From Deltaproteobacteria bacterium (GTDB lineage: Bacteria > Myxococcota_A > UBA796 > SXON01), in assembly GCA_947486185.1 (NCBI GenBank), contig CANKTH010000007.1:1-64000 (forward strand): a stretch of 64,000 nucleotides of DNA. Reading direction: 5' to 3'. Under the pieces are notes generated by a model, which worked only from the letters and a program-made list of their open reading frames with translations, did no database searches and was not told the DNA's origin. Shown piece after piece: positions 41,192 to 50,771 of the stretch. Each line of letters opens with the position of its first letter. Within the stretch, counting starts at the first letter, position 1. Made by a program: the position numbers and the translations under genes.

Positions 41192-42467
41192 TTGCGGCGC
41201 GCGCGGCCGGGACGTCCAGGTCTTCACTTCCTTGTTCCAGCACCATTTTTCGGCTCGCTACCCAGAGCAGCACCGCGGCGACAGCGCACGCCAGCGGCGC
41301 GCTCCACAGCGCTGCCCGCATCGCTCCGGGATCCCCTCCCAGCGCGTCGGAGAACCGGCCAACCAGGGGCGGCGCAAGCCCGTAGCCCAGGCCGTTGACC
41401 ACAAAAAAGTACACCGCGATGCCCAGGCCCCGAAGCTCGGGCCGCACCAGCTCGTGCACGTCCGCCGCGGCCGGCCCCAGCCAGGCCAGCCCCAGGCCAG
41501 CGAGCAGGAAGTAACAGACAAAAAGCAGCTCCGGCTGGTTGAAGGAGAGGAGACCCGCCCACACCGGCACACAGAGCCCCGCGAGCACCGCGCCGAACAG
41601 CAAACGTCCTCCACCCATCCTCGCGCGCACCCGATCCGCGATCCACCCGCCAAAAGCCGTGCCCGCCCCGCCCGCGATCGCCATGCTGACGCCCGAGAGC
41701 GTACCGATCTGGGCGAGACTCAGCCCGTGCGCACGGACGAGCAGGCTAGGCACCCAGATCGACAAACTGTTGGTCGCCACCGCGAAGGCCGCGTAGCCCA
41801 ACACATGCCAGCGAAGGGCGGAGGAGCGGAGGAGCCCGCGCCAGTCCGCGGCGGGGGCGGACGTCGACGACACCCTCCGCCCCGGCTCCGGCAGCATCCA
41901 GACCGTCAGCGCCAACAGCACCCCCGGAAAACCAAGGATCCAGAACGCGTGTCGCCAGGACCACTCCGCCGCGATCAGGCCCCCACCAAAAAAGGCCGCC
42001 GCCGCCCCCAGGGGAATCCCGGCCGAGTACAGTGACTGGACGGTAGCGCGACGCTCGGCCGGGAAAATGTCGGATAACCAGGATAATGCCGCGGGACCCA
42101 GGGTCGCCTCCCCTACCCCGACCATCACCCGGCAGAAGAACAGCGTCCAAAAGCTGTCGGCGAAGCCGGACAGGCCCGAGAACACGCTCCAGGTGACCAG
42201 GCCCACCGCGATCAGGCCACGACGCGACACCCGGTCCGCGAGCCGCCCGAACGGCACACCGAGCACGCTGTAGAAGAGCACGAACGAGGTGGAGCCGAGG
42301 AGCGCCAGCTCAAGGTCGCTCAAGCTCAGCTCAGCCTTGATCGGCGTGAACAGGATGTAGATGAGCGTCCGGTCCAGGAAGTTCATCAGGTACACCAGGC
42401 ATAACACCGCGAGGGTGAGCCAGGCGCGGGGCGTATGAGCCGCAGCGGGCTGGACGATAGGATTCAT
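41187..42467 (-). CDS. MFS transporter, spinster-like
   Basis: The 426-residue protein has 12 apparent membrane segments. It contains NFLDRTLIYILFTPIKAEL at TM1 and the inter-TM2/3 motif GRLADRVSRRGLI, plus LSDIFPAERRATVQSLYSAGIPLG, as in spinster-like (lipid or sphingolipid) MFS transporters. It is convergent with the PKS operon, so co-regulation is not shown, but export of a lipid product is conceivable. Start ATG 42467 was chosen over 42482; neither has a good ribosome binding site. Confidence 0.88.
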   Translation of the reverse strand: MNPIVQPAAAHTPRAWLTLAVLCLVYLMNFLDRTLIYILFTPIKAELSLSDLELALLGSTSFVLFYSVLGVPFGRLADRVSRRGLIAVGLVTWSVFSGLSGFADSFWTLFFCRVMVGVGEATLGPAALSWLSDIFPAERRATVQSLYSAGIPLGAAAAFFGGGLIAAEWSWRHAFWILGFPGVLLALTVWMLPEPGRRVSSTSAPAADWRGLLRSSALRWHVLGYAAFAVATNSLSIWVPSLLVRAHGLSLAQIGTLSGVSMAIAGGAGTAFGGWIADRVRARMGGGRLLFGAVLAGLCVPVWAGLLSFNQPELLFVCYFLLAGLGLAWLGPAAADVHELVRPELRGLGIAVYFFVVNGLGYGLAPPLVGRFSDALGGDPGAMRAALWSAPLACAVAAVLLWVASRKMVLEQGSEDLDVPAARAAS

Positions 42468-42513
42468 GATGCGTCGCAGCATAGCCGGCACGGCCCTATT
42501 GTGCAACGCAGCA

Positions 42514-42939
42514 TCACCTCTGCGGTACGAAGGTCTCTCCGGCGTGGTAGTACCAGCGCCCGCCCTCTCGGACAAAGGATGAATCTTCGCCGATCTCCTT
42601 CTCCAGCGCGCCGCGGCGCATGGTCGCGACGAAACGGACCTCGCCCCGATCCCCTTCACTGTGCTCTTGCAGCACAGCAAGGTGGGTGAACCGGACGTCC
42701 CGCACGGTCGCCTCGACCTCCGCGCGCCACCGAGCAGGATCTGGCTTCGTGCGTACGTAATCGGGGTGCGTGGTCTCCAGGAGGAAACGAGTCTCCCCCA
42801 TCACGAAGGCGCTGTACCGCGCGCGCATCAGCGTCCCCGGGTCAGACGCTGGAGCGCCCATGTGAAAAACGCGACAACAACGCTTGTATTTCTGTGGGCG
42901 GCCACAGGGGCACGGGCCGTTGGGGGACGGGACGCTCAT
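42514..42939 (-). CDS. YchJ-family protein with SEC-C zinc motif
   Basis: The 141-residue product starts with the SEC-C zinc-binding motif CPCGRPQKYKRCC (10-22) followed by the YchJ domain (LMRARYSAFVMGETRFLLETTHPD, then an NTF2-like barrel ending GRWYYHAGETF). The function of YchJ proteins is unknown. The ATG overlaps the upstream methyltransferase stop as ATGA. Confidence 0.92.
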   Translation of the reverse strand: MSVPSPNGPCPCGRPQKYKRCCRVFHMGAPASDPGTLMRARYSAFVMGETRFLLETTHPDYVRTKPDPARWRAEVEATVRDVRFTHLAVLQEHSEGDRGEVRFVATMRRGALEKEIGEDSSFVREGGRWYYHAGETFVPQR

Positions 42940-43769
42940 GTTCGGCTCGGGGAGGCGGAGGGCCGGCCGCTGACGTGGAGCTCCACCACGCTGTAGGCCT
43001 GCTCACCACGGGTGATACGCGAAAAGCTACGACCAAGGAGGCGATATGGGGTGGACATCCCGTCGAGCACCGAGAGCTGCTGACCCAGCGTCAGGGCGGG
43101 CGCCCACGCAAGGACCTCGGCGGGCCGCCGGAACCCCCAGTGAAACCGTTCGCCGAGGGAGCGTACGCTCCCGGGGGTGAAGCGTAGCCGCTGGCCGAGC
43201 CAGTGCCCGGCGTCAAAAATAATGGTGGACCCGGCAGGAAGCCGCGCCGCCGCCTCCTGGAAGAAGGCGCGCACCTGGTCCCGCGAGAGGTACATCAGCA
43301 CCCCCTCCACCACCACCAGGAGCGGCTCCCCAGGACGAGCGCCGATCGTCTCGATCCACGCCGGATCGGTGAGTGAACCCGCCACCAGGCGGCAGCGCTG
43401 CTGCTCGGGCCATAAGCTGCGGCGAAAGCGGACCACGTCCGGCAGGTCGAGGTCGACCCAGCGCAGTCGGCGGTTGTCGATCCGGCGAAAACGATGGTCC
43501 AGCCCGCCCCCCAAGCTGACGCCCAACCCGTCCGGGTGGTGGCTGAACCATACTTCAGCGAGGCGATCGATGAGCCGCGCGCGCACCACCGCGCCACGCA
43601 TCGACGCACGGTCACGGCTCAGGGGCCGAGGATCGACGTCCAGCCGCCCAAGGGCCTCCTTGGCGGCGGGATCCCGAAAATCCAGGTCAGGATTGAGTTC
43701 TTCGGAGAGCGCTCGAGCGACGAGCGGCACCAGGAGGGTGCGGGACACACCGGAGAACGGGAGCTTCAT
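42936..43769 (-). CDS. LCMT-family SAM methyltransferase
   Basis: The 277-residue product belongs to the leucine-carboxyl-methyltransferase-like family (TcmP/Ppm1 type): GVSLGGGLDHRFRRID as the SAM loop, WVDLDLPDVVRFRR with the acidic strand, LVAGSLTDPAW and VVEGVLMYLSRDQV. In bacteria these O-methylate carboxyls or polyketide products. It is divergent from the exonuclease gene by 47 bp. It could act on the product of the nearby PKS operon, but the strand and distance make this only a guess. Confidence 0.85.
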   Translation of the reverse strand: MKLPFSGVSRTLLVPLVARALSEELNPDLDFRDPAAKEALGRLDVDPRPLSRDRASMRGAVVRARLIDRLAEVWFSHHPDGLGVSLGGGLDHRFRRIDNRRLRWVDLDLPDVVRFRRSLWPEQQRCRLVAGSLTDPAWIETIGARPGEPLLVVVEGVLMYLSRDQVRAFFQEAAARLPAGSTIIFDAGHWLGQRLRFTPGSVRSLGERFHWGFRRPAEVLAWAPALTLGQQLSVLDGMSTPYRLLGRSFSRITRGEQAYSVVELHVSGRPSASPSRT

Positions 43770-43816
43770 GAGGCGGCGAGTCTAACCGACCCGCGCCGGC
43801 AGGTTAGGGGCGCGCC

Positions 43817-44392
43817 ATGCCAGAGACCCGAGCCACGTACTACTCCGTCGACATCGAGTGCTCCGGCACGGTGCCCGCCCTCTACGACATGATCTCTCTC
43901 GGCGCGGTCGTCGTGGCGCCGGACGCAGAAGGGGAGCTCTCGCCGGGCGCCACCTTCTATACGGAGCTCCGGCCTGAGTCCCCGACGGTGGACCCCGGAG
44001 CGATGAAGGTCAATGGGCTCGACATCGAAAAACTCCGCCGCGAAGGCACACCTCGGCGAGTCGCCCTGGAGTCCCTCACCGCATGGGTCGCCGCCACCTG
44101 CCGGCCGGGCACCAAACCCGTGTTCGTCGGTCATAATGCCCCGTTCGACTGGAGCTTTGTCGCCTACTCTTACGGCGTCGAAGGTATGCCGAACCCCTTC
44201 GGCTACAAGGCCCTTGACACCAAGGCGCTCGCGGCCGGCGCGCTGGGCCTTCACTGGTTCGACACCGGCAAGGAGATCCTGGACAAAAAACTGGGCATCG
44301 AAGCAGAAGACATGAGCCAGAAGCACCGCGCCGACTACGACGCCCTCTACCAGGCCAAGATCCTGGTGCAACTCCTCAAAAGGCAGGGATAA
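43817..44392 (+). CDS. DEDDh 3'-5' exonuclease
   Basis: The 191-residue product is a DnaQ-like exonuclease of the DEDDh type. Asp12 and Glu14 are in SVDIECSG, the middle Asp in GHNAPFDWSF, and His170/Asp175 in HRADYDAL. It has no polymerase domain, so it may act on RNA (as oligoribonuclease or RNase T types do) or in repair. It precedes purF by 6 nt and they are probably cotranscribed. Confidence 0.9.
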   Translation: MPETRATYYSVDIECSGTVPALYDMISLGAVVVAPDAEGELSPGATFYTELRPESPTVDPGAMKVNGLDIEKLRREGTPRRVALESLTAWVAATCRPGTKPVFVGHNAPFDWSFVAYSYGVEGMPNPFGYKALDTKALAAGALGLHWFDTGKEILDKKLGIEAEDMSQKHRADYDALYQAKILVQLLKRQG

Positions 44393-44398
44393 GCTTAC

Positions 44399-45838
44399 AT
44401 GTGTGGGTTCATTGGCGTGGCTGGCCTTCAAGACGTTGCTCCGATGGTGGCCACCGGATTGGCCGCGATCCAGCACCGCGGTCAGGACGCGTGCGGTATT
44501 GGCACGGTCGAGCAGGGTCGTGTACACCTTCACAAAGATCTCGGTCTTGTAAGTACGGTTTTTGGCGGCAGCTCCGGAGAGCGCCTCGCGTCCTTACGCG
44601 GCCGCGCCGGTATCGGGCATGTCCGCTACCCCACGGTAGGCGCCGGATTGCGGGCTGACGCCCAACCTTTCCACACCCGGCGTCCGGGCGTGTTGATGGC
44701 CCACAACGGCAACGTCACGAACCTCGACGAGCTCGGTCGCTGGCTCGGCGAGCGCGGCGTGCGTGTGCAATCCGGCTGCGACGTGGAGCCGATCATGCTG
44801 GTTTTTGCCGAGTCGCTCGCAGCGCTCAGGCATGAGCCTATCACCGACGACGACGTGTGTAGCGCGGTGGCCGAGGTGTTTCTCCGAGTCCGAGGCGCCT
44901 ATACCTGCGTGGCCCTCTTGGAGGTCAATGGCGTCGAGACGCTCGTGGCCTTCCGCGACCCGCACGGGATCCGGCCGGGGTGCTACGGCAGTCTCCCAGA
45001 TGGAAGCTGGATCGCCGCGAGCGAGAGCGTCGCGCTCGACGCGCTCGGTGCCCAGCGGGTGGCCGACCTGCCACCCGGCGCGGTGGTGTTCCTCACCGCA
45101 GGCGCGCTCCCCCGGGTGAGGCCCGTCGAGAGCCGGGCCGTTCGGTCGTGTGTTTTTGAGCGCATCTACTTTGCGCGACCCGACTCGCTCATGGAGGGTG
45201 GGCGTGTCTACGAACAACGCTGGAAGATGGGCGTTGCGCTGGGTGAAGAGTGGCGCGCGCGCGGACTCGAAGCGGACGTGGTGGTACCGGTGCCCGACAC
45301 CTCACGACCCGCGGCCCAGGCCCTCGCCGAGACGCTTGGCCTGCCGCTGCGGGAGGGCTTCATCAAGAACCGGTACTCGGGGCGTACGTTCATCATGCCT
45401 GACGCCGCCACGAGGCAGGCGACCCTACGCCTCAAGCTCAACCCGATCCCCGAAATATTCGAGGGTAAACGGGTAATCCTTGTAGATGACAGCGTGGTGC
45501 GCGGTACGACGGTGCGCCGGCTCTCAGACATGGTGCGCACGATCCAACCGGCGGAGGTGCACCTCGCAGTGTTTTCGCCGCCCGTCCGACACCCCTGTTT
45601 TTATGGCATCGACATGCCCTCGCGCAACGAGCTCGTAGCCGCGCGTCTCGGCCCCGAGCAGTGGCCGGCCGCGTTCGGGTGTGACACCGTCACCTTTTTG
45701 TCGGTGGAGGGCCTGCGAAAAGTGGCGGGCCCTGACACGTGCCGCGCCTGTTTCGACGGGGACTATGTCGTGCCGCTCGTCGCCGAGGAACAGTCCAGAA
45801 TCGTGGAAGATCGAGCACGAATCGCGACACGGGTATGA
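44399..45838 (+). CDS. purF: Amidophosphoribosyltransferase
   Basis: The 479-residue enzyme makes phosphoribosylamine from PRPP and glutamine, the first step of purine synthesis. It starts MCGFIGVAG with the Ntn nucleophile Cys2 directly exposed without propeptide. RGQDACGIGTV, AHNGNVTN, and the PRPP loop VILVDDSVVRGTT are present, and four C-terminal cysteines (HPCFYG, FGCDTV, DTCRACF) suggest the [4Fe-4S] form. No other pur gene is next to it. Confidence 0.96.
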   Translation: MCGFIGVAGLQDVAPMVATGLAAIQHRGQDACGIGTVEQGRVHLHKDLGLVSTVFGGSSGERLASLRGRAGIGHVRYPTVGAGLRADAQPFHTRRPGVLMAHNGNVTNLDELGRWLGERGVRVQSGCDVEPIMLVFAESLAALRHEPITDDDVCSAVAEVFLRVRGAYTCVALLEVNGVETLVAFRDPHGIRPGCYGSLPDGSWIAASESVALDALGAQRVADLPPGAVVFLTAGALPRVRPVESRAVRSCVFERIYFARPDSLMEGGRVYEQRWKMGVALGEEWRARGLEADVVVPVPDTSRPAAQALAETLGLPLREGFIKNRYSGRTFIMPDAATRQATLRLKLNPIPEIFEGKRVILVDDSVVRGTTVRRLSDMVRTIQPAEVHLAVFSPPVRHPCFYGIDMPSRNELVAARLGPEQWPAAFGCDTVTFLSVEGLRKVAGPDTCRACFDGDYVVPLVAEEQSRIVEDRARIATRV

Positions 45839-45883
45839 CGACGCGCGTCCCGGGCACGACGCGCTGTGTTAGGGATTGATCAG

Positions 45884-46840
45884 ATGCGCCCGCACGACGC
45901 GCCCGACGACGCCCACTACCTGCATGAGCGGACCCAGCTCCAAGCCCTCCTGGTCCCTCCGATCGAGGACCCACGTGTGCTGTCGTGGATTCCCAAAAGC
46001 CAGCGCTTGGTGGTGGTGAACCAGGCAGGCTCGCTCTTCGAGGTCGAGCCGGTGTTCGGGACCCGAAAGCTGGGCGAGGTGGCCGGCGAGCCCGGCGCGA
46101 TCGCGGTTGACCATGAGCGCGTCGCCGTGATGTCGCGCGACGGCACACTGGGGGTGTGGACGCTGCCCGACCTGGTGCAGGTGTGGCGCGGCCGCAGCGA
46201 CCTCCAGGCGCAACGCCGCCTGATCTGGTGCGGCGCCCATCTGATCCTCAGCGGAGACGACGGTGAGGGGAAACGTTGGGCGTTCGCTTACGATACGACT
46301 GGCAGGCTCAGCTTGCAGATCCACATGCCGTCGGGCGCGGTCGTGGGAGCGCACCCCGTCTCGGGTGAGCTCTACATCGTCCGGAGCACTGTCGCCGGTT
46401 TGAGGCGGGCCGCCTTCGGGGCCCCGCCGACGCTCGGCCCCCATGATCGACTCTTCGACGTAGACGCGACCGGCATGTCCAGGCGTGACGCGGACAATCC
46501 CCCAACGTCCCATCGCCTGACCCTCACCGGCGACGGCAGCGTCCTGGGCATTGCCGACGGCGGGGTGGTGGTATGGCCGGCGGGCCAATCGCAGCCGACC
46601 ACGGTGCGCATCGGCGAGGTCGTGACCGCGAACCTCTCCTTCGACGGCGCCTGGTTGGGCATCGGTACTCGCGGCGGGGGCGTCGCGATCGCCGACCTGC
46701 GCAACCCGGCGGCGGCCCGCGTGAATCCTCAGCGCACCGAAGGGCACGCCTCGACGATCAACCAGTTGGAGTTCGCGCCCCGAGGCCAATGGTTGGCCAC
46801 CCTGGCTGATAAAGTGCGTTTGTGGACCGCGAGCAACTGA
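45884..46840 (+). CDS. WD40-like beta-propeller protein
   Basis: The 318-residue product is a repeat-based propeller without signal peptide: RVLSWIPKSQRLVVVNQ, VAVMSRDGTLGVWTLPD, GVVVWPAGQ, SFDGAWLGIGTRGGGVAIADLR and a final FAPRGQWLATLADKVRLW. WD40-like proteins are interaction platforms and the partner is unknown. The ATG at 45884 has AGGG nine bases upstream; a GTG at 45866 is the alternative. The next small membrane protein starts immediately at its stop. Confidence 0.8.
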   Translation: MRPHDAPDDAHYLHERTQLQALLVPPIEDPRVLSWIPKSQRLVVVNQAGSLFEVEPVFGTRKLGEVAGEPGAIAVDHERVAVMSRDGTLGVWTLPDLVQVWRGRSDLQAQRRLIWCGAHLILSGDDGEGKRWAFAYDTTGRLSLQIHMPSGAVVGAHPVSGELYIVRSTVAGLRRAAFGAPPTLGPHDRLFDVDATGMSRRDADNPPTSHRLTLTGDGSVLGIADGGVVVWPAGQSQPTTVRIGEVVTANLSFDGAWLGIGTRGGGVAIADLRNPAAARVNPQRTEGHASTINQLEFAPRGQWLATLADKVRLWTASN

Positions 46841-47050
46841 ATGCGTGAGCCCGATCGCCACCCGAGCCTCGCCGAGCGTATCGCGACGCGGGTGGAGCGG
46901 CTCGGCGGCGCCGGGGCGATGCTGGCGATGCTGCTCCGGGCTCACCCCTTCTTCCTCGCCTTTTTTTCGGCGTTGCTCGTGATCGCGGCCCTGCTCAGCC
47001 TGGCCCTCGCATGGTCACACGTGGCGCCGAGCGCCTACGTGGTGTTCTGA
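46841..47050 (+). CDS. Small single-span membrane protein
   Basis: The 69-residue product has a charged N-terminus (about 1-22, many Arg) and one or two hydrophobic stretches (MLAMLLRAHPFFLAFF and SALLVIAALLSLALAW). The ATG directly follows the TGA of the WD40 gene. It may anchor the propeller protein to the membrane. No family recognised. Confidence 0.65.
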   Translation: MREPDRHPSLAERIATRVERLGGAGAMLAMLLRAHPFFLAFFSALLVIAALLSLALAWSHVAPSAYVVF

Positions 47051-47125
47051 CGCGGACGCGACGAGGGGATCCGGATAAACGGTGGCGGCAACACACTCCG
47101 ACCCCGCGCTGCCCCAGGAGGCCCG

Positions 47126-48793
47126 ATGTACCATGATTTCCTCATCCTTGGCGGCGCCGGCCTCGTCGGTTTCCAGGTCTGCCGTCAGCTCGTGCTCAAC
47201 CTCAAACCGCGACGCATCGTGGTCGGCTCCCTTCTTGAATCCGAGGCGGCCGGGGCGTGTACCCGCTTGGAGCGTGAGTTCGGTGAGGGCGTGGCGTTTG
47301 TACCTGCTTGGGGCAACCTGTTTGTGCCACGCGAGCTCGCCAACAGCCCTCGGTCGGCGGTGATGCAAGACGGTCGCCTGCGCGCCCGACTACTGGCCGC
47401 GGTGTACGACGACTACGAAGAAGCCTACCGTAGTAACCACCTGGTCCAACTGATCCGGGGCCATCGCCCTGAGGTGATCGTCGATTGTGTCAACACGGCG
47501 ACCGGGCTGTCCTACCAGGACGTATTCGACGGCGCCGCCAAGGTGCGGGGCTGGATCAAGGGGGAGACCTACGATTCCGCAGGCGTCGCCGACCTGGAGA
47601 CCTTCATGCTGTCCCAGTCCGTGCCCCAGCTCATCCGGCATGTACGCTTCCTGCACCAGGCTACGTCCGAGTACGCCACCGCGGTGTATGTCAAGGTTGG
47701 GACGACGGGCACGGGCGGCATGGGGTTGAACATCCCCTACACCCACTCCGAGGACAAGCCGAGCAAAAAACTGCTTGCAAAGAACGAAGCGGCCTTCGGG
47801 CACACCGGCCTCCTCTTCCTGCTGGCGCGCACGCCCAACTCACCGATCGTCAAGGAGGTGAAACCCGCCGCGATGATCGGCTACCGAGCGGTGCAGGTGA
47901 TGGAGGTCCGCGACAAACACGACAGCTCTGTGCTCTACACCCCCAAGGAGGTCATCCTCGGGGGTCGTCTCGAACTCCGGGAAAACCAGGCGGACTACCT
48001 GAAGACCGGCACGCTCAAGGTGCCGGTGGTGGACACAGGAGAGAACGGCGTGTTCACCCGGGGTGAGTTCGTGGCGATCACCGCCTTGGGTCAGATGGAG
48101 TACGTCACCCCCGAGGAGATCGCGCGGACGGTGGTCTTGGAGATCCGTGGCGCGAACACCGGCCAGGACGTGATCTCGGCGCTCGACGGCGCGGTGATCG
48201 AGCCGAGCTACAAAGCCGGGTTGATTCGGTCGGTGGCGGTCTCCGACCTCAACGCAGCGGAGCAGCAGAGTGGCATCCCTTCCGTAGCGCTGGGGCGTCT
48301 CGGCCCACCGGAGCTGTCGAAGTTGTTGTTTGAAGCCGAGCTTCTCAAGCGGACGATGGGCTCGATGGCCGCGGTGGCTTCCGACGAGGACCCCTCAGCG
48401 TTGGCGGATCGTTGCGCTGCAGTGTTGGAGTCGAGCGGTGTGGCGCGGACCGCCCCGTCCATCGGCATTCCCGTGCTCCTGCCCGACGGCAAACGCCTGC
48501 TGCGCGGACCCAGGATCAACGTGCCTGAGTTGGAGGGCCACCGCACCGGAGTGGAGGTCGCGAGCGCGGCCGACATCGACGGCTGGGCCAAGAAGGGTTG
48601 GGTCGACCTGCGCCCCGCGAACATTCGCATCTGGCAGGAGCGCTTTCGTCGGATGCTACGCGCACGCGCCGACCTGCGTGACGAAGGCTCTGCGGCCGCC
48701 AGCACGCTCAGCTTCATCGCGACCGAGTTCGAGATCGGTGAGGTGGTGGCCTGGATCTTCAACAACGAGATGGGCGGGTACCGGGTGAAGTAG
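47126..48793 (+). CDS. Rossmann-fold (SDR-like) protein, unknown function
   Basis: The 555-residue product begins DFLILGGAGLVGFQVCRQL, a GGxGxxG dinucleotide motif of the extended SDR/epimerase type. VDCVNTATGLSYQDVF and VKVGTTGTGGMGLNIPYTHSED follow, which could be the nucleotide and active-site regions; the usual YxxxK is not obvious. The C-terminal 200 residues match nothing I recognise. GGAGG lies a few bases before the ATG. No signal peptide. Substrate unknown. Confidence 0.72.
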   Translation: MYHDFLILGGAGLVGFQVCRQLVLNLKPRRIVVGSLLESEAAGACTRLEREFGEGVAFVPAWGNLFVPRELANSPRSAVMQDGRLRARLLAAVYDDYEEAYRSNHLVQLIRGHRPEVIVDCVNTATGLSYQDVFDGAAKVRGWIKGETYDSAGVADLETFMLSQSVPQLIRHVRFLHQATSEYATAVYVKVGTTGTGGMGLNIPYTHSEDKPSKKLLAKNEAAFGHTGLLFLLARTPNSPIVKEVKPAAMIGYRAVQVMEVRDKHDSSVLYTPKEVILGGRLELRENQADYLKTGTLKVPVVDTGENGVFTRGEFVAITALGQMEYVTPEEIARTVVLEIRGANTGQDVISALDGAVIEPSYKAGLIRSVAVSDLNAAEQQSGIPSVALGRLGPPELSKLLFEAELLKRTMGSMAAVASDEDPSALADRCAAVLESSGVARTAPSIGIPVLLPDGKRLLRGPRINVPELEGHRTGVEVASAADIDGWAKKGWVDLRPANIRIWQERFRRMLRARADLRDEGSAAASTLSFIATEFEIGEVVAWIFNNEMGGYRVK

Positions 48794-48954
48794 GTCGACT
48801 GCGCCTACTGACGCTGGTTCCGGGCAAGGCGGGCACACCTGGCGCGATTCGGACGTCTCGCCCCGGATCTCTGGGGATGACACGCCCCGACACCGGGGTT
48901 GCGGACGGCGGGCATCAATTCCGCGATGAGCCACGAGCGCGATAGGACGCCGGG

Positions 48955-49545
48955 GTGACCCCTACCCGCCTCCACCGGCTCATTCCCTGGGCCCTCGTCG
49001 CCAGTCGGGTGCTGCTCGCGCCTGTAGCCGTGCTGGTCGCCGCCTCCGATCTTCCCCGGTGGATCTGGCTCTTTCAGGGTACCCTCGCGGCACTCTCCGA
49101 CATCTACGACGGCGTGCTCGCCCGTCGGTGGGGCGTCGTGACACCGGGGCTGCGCCAGGGGGACAGCATCGCCGACACGATCTACGCCGTAGCGGTGGGA
49201 CTCAGCTTCTTCGTGGCCGAACCAGAGATCTTTTGGGAGCACGCCTGGCTGATCGGGGTGATCATGGGTATCGAAGCGGCGCGCTATCCGCTGGATTGGT
49301 ATCGATTCGGGAGGGGCGCGTCGTACCATGCACTGTCGGCCAGGCTGTTTGGGGTCTTGTTGATCCCGGTGTGCGGTGCCGTCATGTATTTCACTTGGAT
49401 CGGACCTTTTTTATGGCTCGTGCTCCTCGTGGGGCTCTACAGTGAGATCGAGGGGGTGTTGATGTCCCTGGTCTTGCCTCGGTGGACCCACGACGTCCCG
49501 CATCTCGGGGTGGCGCTGGCGATTCGCCGTGAAGCTGGCGGATGA
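48955..49545 (+). CDS. CDP-alcohol phosphatidyltransferase
   Basis: The 196-residue membrane enzyme has the family motif with Asp49, Asp52-Gly53, Ala56-Arg57, Asp70 and Asp74 (SDIYDGVLARR...QGDSIAD). The Gly before Asp70 is shifted by one residue from the consensus. It has about six membrane segments. Such enzymes condense CDP-diacylglycerol or another CDP-alcohol with an alcohol to make phospholipids. GTG is the start. Its stop overlaps the GtrA gene as ATGA. Confidence 0.88.
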   Translation: MTPTRLHRLIPWALVASRVLLAPVAVLVAASDLPRWIWLFQGTLAALSDIYDGVLARRWGVVTPGLRQGDSIADTIYAVAVGLSFFVAEPEIFWEHAWLIGVIMGIEAARYPLDWYRFGRGASYHALSARLFGVLLIPVCGAVMYFTWIGPFLWLVLLVGLYSEIEGVLMSLVLPRWTHDVPHLGVALAIRREAGG

Positions 49546-50027
49546 TGGAGCACCCACGACTCGGCGAGGCCTCCCGGGCCGCCTGGTTTGGGCTGCCCGA
49601 GAACCTGCGGATGCTGATGACGGCCGGACTCGGCGCGGGGATCGGCTATGTCACCTACGAGCTGCTCTATTGGCTCAATCCTCTCGAGCCGCGCGCGACC
49701 ATCGCGTGGACCGTCGCCTACGTCATCAGCGTCACGCGCCAACACGGCCTCCACCGGCTGCTCACGTTCACCGAACCCGTGCCTTACTGGCCGAGCCTTC
49801 GCCGGGCCTATGTCATGTACAGCGGCGAGCTCGTGACCGGCGGCGCGCTTCAGTGGGCGCTCACTGAGAGACTGGCGGTGCACCATCGGCTCGCGTGGCT
49901 GATCTGCCTCGGATTCACAGCCACCACCAGCTTTTTCCTTCTCAAACGTTATGTCTTTGCGGGTTCGACGGTTCGGCCGAACACTCGCGGCGCGCCGAAA
50001 CTCCCGAGCTCCACCCGAAAGTCATAA
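49542..50027 (+). CDS. GtrA-like membrane protein
   Basis: The 161-residue product has four hydrophobic segments of the GtrA type (MTAGLGAGIGYVTYELLYWL, TIAWTVAYVISV, ending LGFTATTSFFLLKRYVF). GtrA proteins help move prenyl-linked sugars across the membrane. The last 27 codons overlap the end of the convergent kinase gene. The conserved domain ends before the overlap, so the tail is probably dispensable. Confidence 0.85.
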   Translation: MMEHPRLGEASRAAWFGLPENLRMLMTAGLGAGIGYVTYELLYWLNPLEPRATIAWTVAYVISVTRQHGLHRLLTFTEPVPYWPSLRRAYVMYSGELVTGGALQWALTERLAVHHRLAWLICLGFTATTSFFLLKRYVFAGSTVRPNTRGAPKLPSSTRKS

Positions 50028-50695
50028 AGGTGGGCGTCGCGGCCGATCATCTCGGCGGCGATGCGAAATGCGGGCGAAACCCAAGCGAGCGCCGAGAACG
50101 CCAGGTTCCGCCGGGTCTCCGCGACACGGTTCCGCGTGAGGAAACGAGCGCGCGCGGTCTCTGCGGGAACGTCCACCAGCACGGAGAGATGCACAGGGAA
50201 ACGCCCATGATACACCGCCCGGCTCAAGGTACCTTCGATCAGGACCACCGCCCCCGGCCCCAACTCACGCCGGAGGGGTGACCACTGCCGCGGGAGCGCG
50301 AGGTTCCACCACGCACCCTCGAGGCAGAGCTCTACGCGACGCCCAGCCTCGAGCTCCGGAGCCGCCGCGCCGAGCCCGTCCATGAAGCGGCCGAGGCGCA
50401 GCCCGTCCAAAAAACGCTCCAACAAGGCGCTCTCCACCGCTTCGACGGATCGCCCCGACAGCGCGAGGCCCAAGCCCCGGGCCAGCGCCCACGGGTCCCG
50501 GATATCCGGGTGGATGAACCAGTCGTTCTCCACGAGTAGCACCTCCCGGCCGGCGGTGATCAGACGCCGCTCGAGCTGACGCGCCAACGTGGACTTCCCC
50601 GAAGCCGGCACGCCATCCACCAGGACAAGGTTGAGCGCGCACCGGCCGACGCAGGCGACGATGGGATCGAGCCACTCCCCCTCCCGCGGTTCCAT
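49949..50695 (-). CDS. P-loop kinase, uridine-kinase-like
   Basis: The 248-residue product has the Walker A motif VDGVPASGKSTLARQL (P-loop 28-36), LLVENDWFIHPD as the acceptor-side loop, and VVLIEGTLSR as the Walker B-like strand. This is the layout of uridine kinase or other (deoxy)nucleoside or sugar kinases. The ATG at 50695 has AAAGG very close; earlier in-frame starts give only Pro/Ala. Its 3' end overlaps the GtrA gene by 79 bp. Confidence 0.8.
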   Translation of the reverse strand: MEPREGEWLDPIVACVGRCALNLVLVDGVPASGKSTLARQLERRLITAGREVLLVENDWFIHPDIRDPWALARGLGLALSGRSVEAVESALLERFLDGLRLGRFMDGLGAAAPELEAGRRVELCLEGAWWNLALPRQWSPLRRELGPGAVVLIEGTLSRAVYHGRFPVHLSVLVDVPAETARARFLTRNRVAETRRNLAFSALAWVSPAFRIAAEMIGRDAHLYDFRVELGSFGAPRVFGRTVEPAKT

Positions 50696-50771
50696 CCTTT
50701 CGCCCAGGCCTTCAGGCCCCGCTAACCGAAAGTGCGGCCACCCCACGGACCGGGCCCCTTGCGCCCTGGCC

